Part shown: one piece after another, positions 1 to 9,334 of the stretch
How the letters are laid out: each line of letters begins with the position of its first letter
Position numbering within the stretch: position 1 is the stretch's first letter
DNA from: Lysobacterales bacterium
GTDB taxonomy: Bacteria; Pseudomonadota; Gammaproteobacteria; Xanthomonadales; SZUA-38
NCBI GenBank assembly: GCA_030065125.1
Contig: JASJDM010000001.1
Location: 62,001 to 126,000, forward strand
DNA length: 64,000 bases
Direction of reading: 5' to 3'
Notes under the pieces: model-generated
What the model was told of the DNA's origin: nothing
What the model saw: only the letters and a program-made list of their open reading frames with translations
Databases searched by the model: none
Program-made: the position numbers and the translations under genes

Positions 1-1
1 C

Positions 2-508
2 GATAATTTTGCCTACCTGTTCATCGATGCGCTGCTGGGCGGCGGCATCATCATTGACCATGAGCTCATGCGGGGCTGCAACGGCAATGGTGGGGAAATT
101 GGCCTGCTGCTGCCAAAAAACATCTACCAGCACCCTTGCCTCGAGTCCCTGCGGCAGACCCTCGGGGAGTACGGCACCCACTTCTCAGACGTTTCCACCA
201 TGATCGAAAACTTCGATATCGAGTGGCGCGGCATCGATGAGTGGATCACCAAGACCCAGAGCTCTTTTTCACTGCTGGCATCTGCGCTGGCCGCGATCCT
301 GGATCCCGAGGCCATCGTCCTGGGTGGACGCCTGCCCGCGGTGCTCGCCCGCAAGGTGATACCCCACATCGATATCTACAACGACTCACGCCGCGGAAAA
401 CCCCGGGCGCTGCCGCGCCTGCTGATCTCGAAAGCCGGTGGTGACGCGACCGCCATCGGTGCGGCGTCCCTTCCCTTCAAGGAGCATTTTTTCGCCGCGG
501 CAGCTTGA
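2..508 (+). CDS. ROK family protein (sugar kinase or transcriptional regulator), 5' end missing
   Basis: The frame is open from base 2, so the gene begins outside the window and only the C-terminal 168 residues are seen. Two ROK hallmarks are visible: the glycine-rich block GGGIIIDHELMRG followed by GNGGEIG, and later LDPEAIVLGGR, which in this family forms part of the sugar/ATP-binding fold. The usual ROK zinc motif CxCGxxGCxE after GEIG is not recognisable; the corresponding stretch is PKNIYQHPCLESL with one cysteine. ROK proteins are either sugar kinases or sugar-responsive repressors with an N-terminal winged helix, and that deciding part is missing here. It converges on the RHS gene that ends 55 bases away. 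Confidence 0.85.
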   Translation, partial: DNFAYLFIDALLGGGIIIDHELMRGCNGNGGEIGLLLPKNIYQHPCLESLRQTLGEYGTHFSDVSTMIENFDIEWRGIDEWITKTQSSFSLLASALAAILDPEAIVLGGRLPAVLARKVIPHIDIYNDSRRGKPRALPRLLISKAGGDATAIGAASLPFKEHFFAAAA

Positions 509-562
509 CGGCATCGGCTCAGTTCTCGAACCCGTCTTCGAACGGACAGTCCCAGGGCGGGA

Positions 563-3500
563 TCAGCACAGAGATACGATGCCTTTCAGCTCAAAGAGCA
601 CCGAGTCCAGTTTGTCCAGCTCTTGCTTCAGCCCCTCGAGCCGACGCTCCGCGTCATCGAATTGCTGTTGAAGCCGGAACGGCATGACCGCCTTTTGCTC
701 AAAAACGGGAATACCCACCGCTTTTGCAGCTTCATTCACCAATTGATCAATCAGCTCGATTTCCGGCCCGCCCAAAATTCGTGCCCGGTCGGGGTCGACC
801 GAAAGACTTTGCCCAGTCCTGCGGGCCTGTTCCTTTAGACCCTCGATGCGGCCTTCCAGGCCCTTGATTTCCGCCTGCAGCTCCTGGCGCCTCTTCTCTC
901 TTTTCCTGGCTTCCTCAATTTCTTTCTCGCGCTTGGTGTCAAGCGGACCCAACTTGGTTCGGGCTTCCGCAAACGGGTTATCGCAGATCCGACGCCGCTG
1001 CTCCTCAAAGAACAGGTAGCTGGACAGACTCCCCCCGCTGATCCGGTTCAAATAGGGCACGTCCCTGGTGTCCCGGAACGCCGCGCGGCCCGCGGCCTGA
1101 ACCGCATCAGCGGCGTTTTCGCGGAACGTATCGAGCCCGTCCAGCAACGAATTCAGCGAACCGGAAATGCCGTTGGCAGCGGCCGTGGTCTCTGCACCCG
1201 TGCGAACGTCCAGCGGATTTCCAAACGGTGAGTCCGTGTAGGGATTGGTGGAAAAGTCCGGGTTGTCCAGAGCCGGCGCCAACCGGGTGCCGGCTCCGGT
1301 ATGGAAATAGTGGCCCGGCTGCCTGGACACGATATCGCCAGCCAGGTTTACCGCGCCTTTTCCGCCACGGGCGCCAAAGGGCATATCGCGGCTGCCAAGC
1401 TGTGCCAGCAGTCCACCCCAAGGATCGTAAGCGGCTCGATAGGTCAACGCTCCCCAGGCGTCCGTTACCGCAACCACGTTATCGACTTCGTCGGTCAACG
1501 GAAAGCGGACGGATTCCTGATCCATCACTGTGTAGGCCGGCAAGCCGGCCGGCGTAGGCACGTGCCGCCGGGTTACCTCCAGGAATTGCATCTCCAGGGC
1601 CAGCGAAGATTGCGCCGTGCCATGGTTCCAGCCATACAGCGTGGAAATCCCTGAGTCGAGTTGGGACACCGGATATCCACCGAAATCGTAGGAAAACTGC
1701 ACGGCCTCGCCACTGGTGGTGATGGATTCCAGCTCACTGCGGGCATTCCATGCAAAAGTCTCATCACCGGCGGAAACCGCTCGCCCCAGCGCATCCCAGG
1801 TCTTGAGGCCGACCTGGTCAGCGGCATTGTAGGTCTTGCTGGTGGTTGTAATGCTGGAGGGATCGGGAGTGATTACCGGCTCGCCGCTCTTGTTGAGCAG
1901 ACGGTTGTCCGCGTCAAATTCCAGCTCAGCGGCAATCTCCAGGCTGACGATTTTGTTCGGCGATCCAGAGCCATGCCGCCAGAACGTCAACCGACCGGCG
2001 GCATCGTAGCCAAAGTTCGACTCGATGCCGTTGGACCGAACAACGCGGACCACGCGGTCCGCAGCGTCGTAGGAATAATCCATGGTGTTGCCGAAACTGT
2101 CGGCGATTCCCGCCAGGAGGCCACCGCTGGTGTAGGAATAGTCGGCCCGAAAACCATCGGGCCAGACGATGGCGGCAATGCGGCCGGCGCCGTCCCGCTC
2201 AATGGTCAATCCGTTGCTTGCAACGATGCGACCCTGGGCATCGTAGTCCAGATCGATCCCGGTGCCGGAAGTCAAACGGTCAGCCGCGTCATAGCTGGCG
2301 GTTACCGTGGTTCCGTCGGAGAAGTCGGCGGCCGTCAGGTTTCCGTTGGCATCGTAAGTGTAGGCGCCAGTCCCGAGGCTGTCGGGAAGTGTGATGCCGG
2401 CCACCCTGCCCCGGCTGTCGTACTGGTAGGCAGTCGTGTTGCCGAGCCGGTCGGTCACCGACAGCGGACGCCCCTGATTGTCGTTTGTGGCAGTGGTCGA
2501 GTTGCCGGCCGGGTCCGTCAGAGATACCAACCTCCCCAGTGGGTCGAATCCCCGGGCAATAGTCGCTCCTGCCCGGGTGGTCGCGGCCAGCCGCCCATTG
2601 GCGTCATAGGCCCGCTCGACAGTCCGGCCGGTGGCCGAGGTGATGTCCGTCAGTCTGCCGCTTGCGTCGTAGGCAAGCGAACTGGCCGCCCCAATGCTGT
2701 TCACCAGCCCGGTCAACCTGCCGAGCAGTCCACGCTCCAGGGTCGTCGCGTTTCCCGCCGAATCGGTTACCGAGACCACCGTACCCTCCGGATCATAAGC
2801 CACCATGATCGAGTCGCCCGCCGGATCGATGATCTGAACCGGGCGGTCGCGGCTGTCGTACACCAGCGCGGTACGGCGGCCTGACCCATCCGTAGCTGCC
2901 GCCAGTCGGTTGAGTGAGTCGTACTCGAGGGTGACCCGCGCATTGTCGTCATACCGGAGTTCCACCAGCCGGTCCCTATCGTCATACGCAAGTGTTGTGA
3001 CCTCGCCCAGCCGGTTGGTCACCATGGACAGGTTTCGGTTGGCATCATAGGTAAACATCGTGGCGTTGCCGCGGGCGTCAGTGACAGAAACCGGCTGATC
3101 CGCACCGTCCCAGGCAATCGTCTGGAATTCGCCGTCCGCAAAGGTCACCTGGATCATCCGCCCCAGGACGTCGTAGCCAAACCGGGTCAGGTTGCCGGCG
3201 GGATCCCGCCTTGATTCCAGGGTGCCGTCAGCGTTGTAAGTCTGGACCGTTTCGCCGCCTGCCGGGTTGGTGATGGTCAGAACCTGGCCGCGGCTGTTGC
3301 GGGTGAATTGCCAGGAATGTCCCGCGGCATCAGTAACCTGGGTGAGGTTACCCGCCGCGTCGAATTCACGCAGGATGAAGCGGCCGTCGGGATAGACCAC
3401 CGTGGAAGGCTTGCGGAACTCAATGCCCCGGACCCGGTAGCTGAAAAACCCGGTGCTGACCCTGGACCCGTCGGGCCGCTCGTGACGGCTGACGTCGCCG

Positions 3501-5761
3501 CTGACGGGATCGTACGTAAGCTGGGTCACATCACCTCGCCGATCCACCAGCGCCCCGCGACGGCCATCGCCGTCATTGACCAGGTCTATGGATTCACCGG
3601 AACGGTCGACCACCTGGGTCAGTCCCCCCCAGTCCGAGTGGCGGTGGGTTCGGTCATCTGACGAGGAATCACTCAGCGTGGTGTCCCCCGGTGCCGGATC
3701 GTTGTAGGAAAACCCCGTGGTGTTCATCAATGCGTCGCGCTGGGTGATCACGCGGCCGGCGGCATCCCAGGTCTGGGTGAACGGCGTATTGCCCCGGGGC
3801 CGGGTCATGGCCGTCATCAGGCTGCCGGCCTGGTAGGCAAAAGTCGTGGTTTGTCCCCGCGCATCGGTGACGGCAACCAGGTCGGTCATGGTCGCGTCGT
3901 GGCCAAATCCCACCGTGCGCTGGCCGTCGGTGACCGAGGCGAGACGACCACCCGAATAGGTGAAGTCCAGCATGCGGCCCAGGTTATCGCTGACACTGGT
4001 CAGGTCGGATCCGCTGTAGCTGAGACTCAGGGCATTGCCGTTGCCATCAAGAATGACGTCCAGGTTCAGCGAAAGCCCGAACACGTAGAGTCGTTCACTT
4101 TGCGGATCTCCAAGGACCCAACCGCCTGGCTCCGATACCAGCTGGTAGAGAATGTCCCGAGGGCCGTCCAGACGCCATTGTCCGGCGTCATCCACGAACC
4201 GGATCAGGCGCCCCCGGGGGCTGATGATCTCTACAAAATTGCCACCGTCGGCAAATGTCCATTCAAAGCCGTGACGCCAGTTGGCACCCAGGCGCCCACT
4301 GCGGCCGGCAGCCTCGAGACCGGATGCATAGTAGCGTTCAAACCGCACGGGAATGGGCCCGCCCAGATCGAGGTCCGGATCGAAACTGTTGTAAAGCTCT
4401 CCCGAGAACGTGTTGACCGGGTCCCCGTCACTGCCGGAATTGGCGGTGTCGGCCGTGGTGCGCGGATCGCAGTCGGAACCCAGGAGGCCTTTGCCAGCCA
4501 GTTTGTTGGCAATACCAACGCAGTCACACTGGGGATCTGCCTGGTCCACCAGGCCGTCACAGTCGTTATCCTCGCCGTCGCTGCAGGCAGCGGCGCCCTC
4601 CTCAGCGGTGGCCAGGCCCAGGATTCCCGTGGCGTCGCCGTCATAGCGGCACTCTCCCCAGGTGCCGTTGGCGCTGCAGGTCTGGATCCCGGAGGCGCAC
4701 ATGCCCTGGCGTCCGGTGCTGCAGGATTGCTGCTGGCCCTCGGTACAGCTCAGGCAGTTGCTGGCCAGGTCGTCCGGACCGTTGTTGCCCAGTGCACCGG
4801 ACAGCGCAGCCAGCGTGCCGCCGCAGAAGATGCCGCCCCCGCTGTCGGCCGCGCTGTTCCCGGTGATGGCGGTGCCGTTGATGATCAGCGTATTGCCGCT
4901 GCTGAAATCGATGCCGCCGCCGTCGTCGCCGGACGTGTTGCCGGTAATGGCTCCGCCCGTAATGGTGGCAGGACTGGACAGGTTCAGCCCGCCGCCGTCA
5001 TCGCTGGCAGAGTTGTTCTGGAAAACGGTATTGCTGATCTGGACCAGGTTGCCGCCCACGCGCTTGCGCAGCCCGCCGCCGGTGCCGCCGGTGCCGGTTA
5101 CACGGTTGTCGCGAATGACAGAATTCTCGAGCGTCAGATTGCCGGTGGCGGAAATGCCGCCGCCAAATCCGCTCAAACCTCCCACCCGGGTTGCGGTGTT
5201 GCCATAAACCTGGCTGTTGCGCATGACCAGATTGGCCACCACCGCAACCCCCGCGCCGAAACGCGCCTGATTGTTGTAGATCGCGGTGTTTTCGATGGTA
5301 ATGGTGGCACCGCTGCCAGAGCCATTGAACAGTCCGCCACCGCCGGAATCGGCCGAGTTGCCGCGGATGATGCAGTTCCGGACCGTGCTGTCACCCGACG
5401 CGGCGATGCCGCCACCGCTGCCGTTTACCTGGTTGCCTCCCGTGATTGTGACCCCTTCCAGGGTCCAGCCGCTGCCCAGGAACAGCACCGGCCCATCGGC
5501 ACCGCCACCGTCGATAATGAAACTCTTTCGGGCGCCAGGGTCTTCGGAGCGAATGGTAATTCCGGAACGGGCGCGCCGCAGCTGGCTCTCCTGGTATGTC
5601 CCTGGCTCCTTGATGGTGATGGTGGCATCATCGCCGGCGTTTTCCAGGGCCTCGCCAATGGTGCTGTAACTGCAATCCGGCGGGCCGGCCGGACAGACGG
5701 AAAAATCCTGAGCACCTACCGATCCGAGCGCCAGCAGCATCGTCACTGCCAGGACCCTCAT
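563..5761 (-). CDS. Large secreted beta-helix / RHS-repeat protein (1732 aa)
   Basis: Residues 1-17 look like a signal peptide ending near VGAQ. Residues about 40-330 are glycine-rich repeats of the right-handed parallel beta-helix type (for example GGGIAASGDSTVRNCIIRGN). Around 393-414 lies a MopE-like motif, CSDGEDNDCDGLVD, in a cysteine-rich linker. From about 445 a DUF6531-like segment leads into some forty YD/RHS repeats (xxYDxxGRLxxxTD) to about 1430. A normal RHS core ends with a GRFxxxDP motif; here the equivalent stretch is PFGARGGKGAVNLAGD...GHYFHTG and no GRFxxxDP is seen. The last ~130 residues are charged and probably coiled coil (KREKEIEEARKREKRR). No known toxin domain was recognised in the tail. 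Its ATG overlaps the stop of the upstream mini-RHS gene (ATGA), so the two are probably translated together. Confidence 0.9.
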   Translation of the reverse strand: MRVLAVTMLLALGSVGAQDFSVCPAGPPDCSYSTIGEALENAGDDATITIKEPGTYQESQLRRARSGITIRSEDPGARKSFIIDGGGADGPVLFLGSGWTLEGVTITGGNQVNGSGGGIAASGDSTVRNCIIRGNSADSGGGGLFNGSGSGATITIENTAIYNNQARFGAGVAVVANLVMRNSQVYGNTATRVGGLSGFGGGISATGNLTLENSVIRDNRVTGTGGTGGGLRKRVGGNLVQISNTVFQNNSASDDGGGLNLSSPATITGGAITGNTSGDDGGGIDFSSGNTLIINGTAITGNSAADSGGGIFCGGTLAALSGALGNNGPDDLASNCLSCTEGQQQSCSTGRQGMCASGIQTCSANGTWGECRYDGDATGILGLATAEEGAAACSDGEDNDCDGLVDQADPQCDCVGIANKLAGKGLLGSDCDPRTTADTANSGSDGDPVNTFSGELYNSFDPDLDLGGPIPVRFERYYASGLEAAGRSGRLGANWRHGFEWTFADGGNFVEIISPRGRLIRFVDDAGQWRLDGPRDILYQLVSEPGGWVLGDPQSERLYVFGLSLNLDVILDGNGNALSLSYSGSDLTSVSDNLGRMLDFTYSGGRLASVTDGQRTVGFGHDATMTDLVAVTDARGQTTTFAYQAGSLMTAMTRPRGNTPFTQTWDAAGRVITQRDALMNTTGFSYNDPAPGDTTLSDSSSDDRTHRHSDWGGLTQVVDRSGESIDLVNDGDGRRGALVDRRGDVTQLTYDPVSGDVSRHERPDGSRVSTGFFSYRVRGIEFRKPSTVVYPDGRFILREFDAAGNLTQVTDAAGHSWQFTRNSRGQVLTITNPAGGETVQTYNADGTLESRRDPAGNLTRFGYDVLGRMIQVTFADGEFQTIAWDGADQPVSVTDARGNATMFTYDANRNLSMVTNRLGEVTTLAYDDRDRLVELRYDDNARVTLEYDSLNRLAAATDGSGRRTALVYDSRDRPVQIIDPAGDSIMVAYDPEGTVVSVTDSAGNATTLERGLLGRLTGLVNSIGAASSLAYDASGRLTDITSATGRTVERAYDANGRLAATTRAGATIARGFDPLGRLVSLTDPAGNSTTATNDNQGRPLSVTDRLGNTTAYQYDSRGRVAGITLPDSLGTGAYTYDANGNLTAADFSDGTTVTASYDAADRLTSGTGIDLDYDAQGRIVASNGLTIERDGAGRIAAIVWPDGFRADYSYTSGGLLAGIADSFGNTMDYSYDAADRVVRVVRSNGIESNFGYDAAGRLTFWRHGSGSPNKIVSLEIAAELEFDADNRLLNKSGEPVITPDPSSITTTSKTYNAADQVGLKTWDALGRAVSAGDETFAWNARSELESITTSGEAVQFSYDFGGYPVSQLDSGISTLYGWNHGTAQSSLALEMQFLEVTRRHVPTPAGLPAYTVMDQESVRFPLTDEVDNVVAVTDAWGALTYRAAYDPWGGLLAQLGSRDMPFGARGGKGAVNLAGDIVSRQPGHYFHTGAGTRLAPALDNPDFSTNPYTDSPFGNPLDVRTGAETTAAANGISGSLNSLLDGLDTFRENAADAVQAAGRAAFRDTRDVPYLNRISGGSLSSYLFFEEQRRRICDNPFAEARTKLGPLDTKREKEIEEARKREKRRQELQAEIKGLEGRIEGLKEQARRTGQSLSVDPDRARILGGPEIELIDQLVNEAAKAVGIPVFEQKAVMPFRLQQQFDDAERRLEGLKQELDKLDSVLFELKGIVSLC

Positions 5762-5985
5762 GACTCGAACCCGCTGTCGAATACACGGTCTGTGGTGCTG
5801 ACCTGCTGAATCAGGTTGCCGTTGTCGTCATAGCTGTACAAGACCAGGGTCGCAGCCGGGTCGTCGTACAGGACCGACGCCAATCTGCCGGCGTCGTCGT
5901 AGCTGTATCGTTCGGCAGGCGCGTTGGCGGCAGCAGCCAGCAGAAGCCACGCCAGGCTCAAACTGGCGGTTGCGCGTTTCGTCAT
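5758..5985 (-). CDS. Mini RHS-repeat secreted protein with C-terminal GFE tail (75 aa)
   Basis: A 75-residue protein with an N-terminal hydrophobic stretch (SLAWLLLAAAANAPA) that reads as a signal peptide. Two YD-type repeats follow (YSYDDAGRLASVLYDD and YSYDDNGNLIQQV), and the protein ends TDRVFDSGFES. The end closely matches that of the secreted protein at 25.9-29.0 kb (SDRVFRNGFE). The stop overlaps the start of the 1732-residue RHS gene by four bases, pointing to one operon with translational coupling. At this size it cannot build an RHS shell. It could be a remnant left when a larger RHS gene lost its middle, or a small accessory subunit; the sequence does not decide. Confidence 0.75.
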   Translation of the reverse strand: MTKRATASLSLAWLLLAAAANAPAERYSYDDAGRLASVLYDDPAATLVLYSYDDNGNLIQQVSTTDRVFDSGFES

Positions 5986-6202
5986 AGGGAGGGCCTTTTT
6001 CAGAGCTACCTGTAGTTAGTAGCGCCAATTTGGCGGAGACCCTGCCAGGTTCAGGGGATCCTGGATCGTTGCTCGGCCAGCCAGCGGTTGCCCAAGAGGG
6101 TGTGCCCACTGACGCCGAACTCACAATTCAGCTCACCTCCACCGGAGTGACCGAAGATATCCTTTGGCGCCGAAAGGTCGAGGGCCAGCGTCGGCACATG
6201 AG

Positions 6203-6486
6203 TCATTCGAAGCCGTCCATGTAGATAGAGTCCTCCCGCGGCGGCTGACTGGCGAATTCATAGGCACCCATGTCGCAGATCGCGCTTCCGTTTCGTCGCC
6301 ATCCACCGGCGCAGGCGCACCACGCTGATCAACGGTGTATGGATTCCCCGTCGCGCTTGAGCAAGTGCCACTGTCAATGGCCGGACTGCCAACATCAGCC
6401 TCGACCCAAACAATTGCGGCATGATCAAATCCTGCGCTACCCGTTGCCCACACCTTCCACAATGCGTACTTCCGATGAATGTGCAC
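6203..6486 (-). pseudogene. Broken C-terminal fragment of a choice-of-anchor/CSLREA-type secreted protein
   Basis: On the minus strand one frame reads SPAIDSGTCSSATGNPYTVD, then QRGAPAPVDGD. After a one-base shift near 6290-6297 the next frame reads ICDMGAYEFASQPP and ends DSIYMDGFE before a stop at 6203-6205. SPAIDxGT...DQRGxxRPVDGD...CDxGAYE is the characteristic end of choice-of-anchor Q / CSLREA-type surface proteins. The upstream parts of such a protein (LADNGGPTxTHAL and earlier repeats) are not found before 6486. It is therefore a truncated, frameshifted remnant, although the single-base shift itself could be an assembly error. It also carries the GFE tail. The 110 bases between it and the kinase gene hold nothing I recognise. 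Confidence 0.65.
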
Positions 6487-6598
6487 ACAACGCAGGAGAC
6501 TGACGCCGGATATGGCAGTTGTCAGGTCGCAGAGGGGCCGATCAGAACTGATTTTCGCACCGCCCGGCGTCGCCGGTGGTGTGCTGAATACCCGGGGT

Positions 6599-9334
6599 TC
6601 AGTGGTCCCGGCCCTCGGATTCCGCCAGGTAACGTGCTGCCAGAAGGACGTGTGGGTGATGCGCCACGAATCGCTGGTTCAGGGCCCTGTGACCGGAGTT
6701 CAGCAATTCGATTCCCAGGTCGGCTTCACCAATTGCCGACAGGGCTCTGCCGCGCTCAATGCTCAATCGCAGGTGCATCCAGTGATCGGCGGGAAAGGTC
6801 TTTTCGAACCCCGGAAGCTGCTCCTCCAGCAAGGCGGAGGCATCGCTGAAGCGGCCCTGGTCGGACAGCGCCCGGGCCAGGTTCAGAGTCACTGACAGGG
6901 TGTACTGGTGGCTTTCGCCCTGGGACTCGGACAGGCCGGCCCAGGCCTGGCGCAGCCGCGCCTCGGCCTGGACGGGCCGGCCGAGGTTCAGGTCGGTAAG
7001 GGCCAGGTCGGACAATGCGCGCAAGGTGTCGAGGTCGGTTACCCCACCCTGCTTGAGGCGCTCCTGGTATATGGTCATCCGCAGTGCCTCCGCCTCCTGC
7101 TGACGGTCGGTTCCTGCGTAGGCAATAGCCAGGTGGCCGGCGGTATTCAGCGTTTTACCGTGGGTGGGCCCCAGGGTGGTCCGACGCTGATCCAGGGCCG
7201 GCTCCAGGACGGCGATCGCGGTTTCGAACCGGCCCAGCTCGATCAGGATCAGGCCCAGGTTGGATTGTGCCCTGAACACCTGCTCATGGTCGGCCCCGGC
7301 CTGGGCGGCGATCCTGGGGATCACATCCTGGTAGGTGCTTACAGCCTCCTCGAGCTTGCCCATGCGGTACAGCAGATCACCCTGGGAGGTGATCAGCCGC
7401 AGGGTACGGAGGCTCTCTGCCCCGTTGATGGCGACGCTGTCCTCCATGGCCTCGGTCTGCAGGGCCAGCGCCTGCTCCCACTTTGCCTGCACCGAGTAGA
7501 CGTAGGCCAGCAGCTGGCGCGCCTCGAACGTCTCACGGCTGCGGTCGCTCACGGTCAGCGCCTGGCGCAGATTGTCCCGCAGCACGACTTCAGCGTCGTC
7601 GTAGCGGTTGAGAAACAGCATGGAGTTGCCGGTCAGGCGCTGCAGCTGCAGGGTCTGCTCGTGGCTGGGCCCCACCAGGGCGAGGCTCTTCTGCTGCAGG
7701 CGCTCGGCCAGGTCCATCGCTTCCTGGTAGCGGGTCGCCCGGAGCAGCATGGACACGTAGTGGCCCTGGTCTTCCACCTGGCGCATGGTGGTTACGGGCG
7801 GCAATCCGTCCGTATAGGCCCGGTCAAACAGTCCTTCGGCCCTGGTCGCTTCCCCCAGCCCGTTGAAGCTCCTGACCAGCAGAGAGACCAGGGCATCGCG
7901 AACCTCAGGATCATCGTCGAACCGGTCCAGGCCCTCGGATGCCTGGTCCAGCATACGGCTTACGGTGACGGGCCCCTGATCCGAGGTCCAGGGATCGGCA
8001 CTGATCAGCATGTCGGTGAGAAACGCCAGTACGCGATCCGATTTTTCCGCGTTGGCCTGGGCCACAGACCGGCTCTGCTCGGCCATTTCCTGCTGGCGCT
8101 GGGCCTCCAGCGCCATGCGCGTTGTTCCGACGATACCCAAAACCAGCGCCAGGGACACAGCGGCGCCCGCAGTGACGGCCAGTCGGTTTCGGCCCACGAA
8201 CTTCTTCATGCGGTAACCCAGGTGCGGTGGGCTGGCCAGAACCGGGATACTGGCCCGGTAGCGGTTGATATCGCTCTTGAGTTCGGAAACCGAGCTGTAT
8301 CGTCGGTCCCGCTCGGGTGCCATGGCTTTTTGGATGATCCAGTCCAGGTCACCGCGCAGGCGATCTGAAAAAGGCCCACCGCGCCGGCTCGCCGCAACCA
8401 CCCTGGCGTTGGAGATCATGTCGTGCAGCTGTTTGCCGGTCACCCCCCACGGAATATCGTCGTCCAGCGGATGGAACCCGGACAGCAGGCGATACAGCAA
8501 CGCCCCCAGCGAATAGATGTCGCTGCGGGTGTCCATGCCGTCCCGCTCGCCAAGGGCCTGCTCCGGGCTCATGTACTGGGGTGTGCCGATCGGCATGCCT
8601 TCCACGGTTCGCTGATCCGGGATATCAGGACCAAGCACCTTGGCGATGCCAAAATCGATGATCTTGGGCCGGCAGTCCTGCACTGAACCGGTGACCATGA
8701 TGTTCCCCGGCTTGATGTCCCGGTGTATCACCCCTTTCTGGTGGGCATGCTCCAGGCCGTCACAGACCTGCTCAAACAGAACGAGGCGCTGGTCCACATC
8801 CAGCTTGTGGGTGTCACAGAACTCAGTAATGGTTGGCCCATCGACCATCTCCATGACGAAGTACGCACGCCCCTGGTCGTTGCTGCCGGCGTCGTAAACC
8901 TGGGCGATGGCGGGATGCTGCATCAGCGCCAGCACCTCTCTCTCGGCGTCGAACCGCTGAATCACGTTCCGGCTGTCCATGCCGGCCTTGATCAGCTTGA
9001 CCGCCACCTGGCGGTTCAGCGGCGCGCCCTGCCAGGCGGCGTACACCACACCCATGCCGCCGGCGCCCAGGACATCGGTGAGGACATAGGGGCCAATCCG
9101 GGTCCCAACCAGCTGCCGCGGATTGTCGGCGCCGCGCTGCTCCTGACCGAAAGCCGGAGTTTCCAGCAGTGCGTCGGGGTCCTGCCGCACCTGCAGCAGC
9201 TTCTCGATTTCCACCCGCAGGGTCGGATCGTCGCTGCAGACGTCGTCCAGGTGTGCTCGCTGTTCGGTTTCTTCCAGCACCGCCGCTTCGCCGAACAGCG
9301 ACCACATGCGATCCCAGCGCGAGTCACTGCTCAT
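6599..9334 (-). CDS. Transmembrane Ser/Thr protein kinase with TPR sensor domain (module 1)
   Basis: A 911-residue PknB-like kinase. Residues ~80-360 hold the kinase domain: glycine loop GAGGMGVVYAAW, catalytic lysine in VAVKLIK (K113), HRDIKPGN at 204-211, DFG at 227-229 and MSPEQ in the activation segment, so it should be active. One membrane helix follows (about 384-405), then TPR-type helical repeats from ~440 to the end, probably outside the cytoplasm. The first 80 residues resemble the N-terminal segment common in kinases paired with this kind of sigma factor. The ATG lies inside the end of the ECF sigma gene (11-base overlap), preceded by AAAGGAG at a good distance. Sigma and kinase therefore form one transcription unit, and the sigma factor is the obvious candidate substrate. 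Confidence 0.92.
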   Translation of the reverse strand: MSSDSRWDRMWSLFGEAAVLEETEQRAHLDDVCSDDPTLRVEIEKLLQVRQDPDALLETPAFGQEQRGADNPRQLVGTRIGPYVLTDVLGAGGMGVVYAAWQGAPLNRQVAVKLIKAGMDSRNVIQRFDAEREVLALMQHPAIAQVYDAGSNDQGRAYFVMEMVDGPTITEFCDTHKLDVDQRLVLFEQVCDGLEHAHQKGVIHRDIKPGNIMVTGSVQDCRPKIIDFGIAKVLGPDIPDQRTVEGMPIGTPQYMSPEQALGERDGMDTRSDIYSLGALLYRLLSGFHPLDDDIPWGVTGKQLHDMISNARVVAASRRGGPFSDRLRGDLDWIIQKAMAPERDRRYSSVSELKSDINRYRASIPVLASPPHLGYRMKKFVGRNRLAVTAGAAVSLALVLGIVGTTRMALEAQRQQEMAEQSRSVAQANAEKSDRVLAFLTDMLISADPWTSDQGPVTVSRMLDQASEGLDRFDDDPEVRDALVSLLVRSFNGLGEATRAEGLFDRAYTDGLPPVTTMRQVEDQGHYVSMLLRATRYQEAMDLAERLQQKSLALVGPSHEQTLQLQRLTGNSMLFLNRYDDAEVVLRDNLRQALTVSDRSRETFEARQLLAYVYSVQAKWEQALALQTEAMEDSVAINGAESLRTLRLITSQGDLLYRMGKLEEAVSTYQDVIPRIAAQAGADHEQVFRAQSNLGLILIELGRFETAIAVLEPALDQRRTTLGPTHGKTLNTAGHLAIAYAGTDRQQEAEALRMTIYQERLKQGGVTDLDTLRALSDLALTDLNLGRPVQAEARLRQAWAGLSESQGESHQYTLSVTLNLARALSDQGRFSDASALLEEQLPGFEKTFPADHWMHLRLSIERGRALSAIGEADLGIELLNSGHRALNQRFVAHHPHVLLAARYLAESEGRDH

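Noticed and set aside
563..5761. Classic RHS polymorphic toxin with immunity gene
   Set aside because: No toxin domain in the tail and no small downstream immunity gene; the next gene is a convergent ROK protein.
3851..5809. 652-codon open frame antisense to the RHS gene
   Set aside because: High GC content keeps antisense frames open; no domain or start site, and the opposite strand has clear RHS repeats.
6133..6486. 117-codon open frame as an intact gene
   Set aside because: It switches out of the recognisable family frame after VDGDE; the family end continues in another frame, so it is a remnant.
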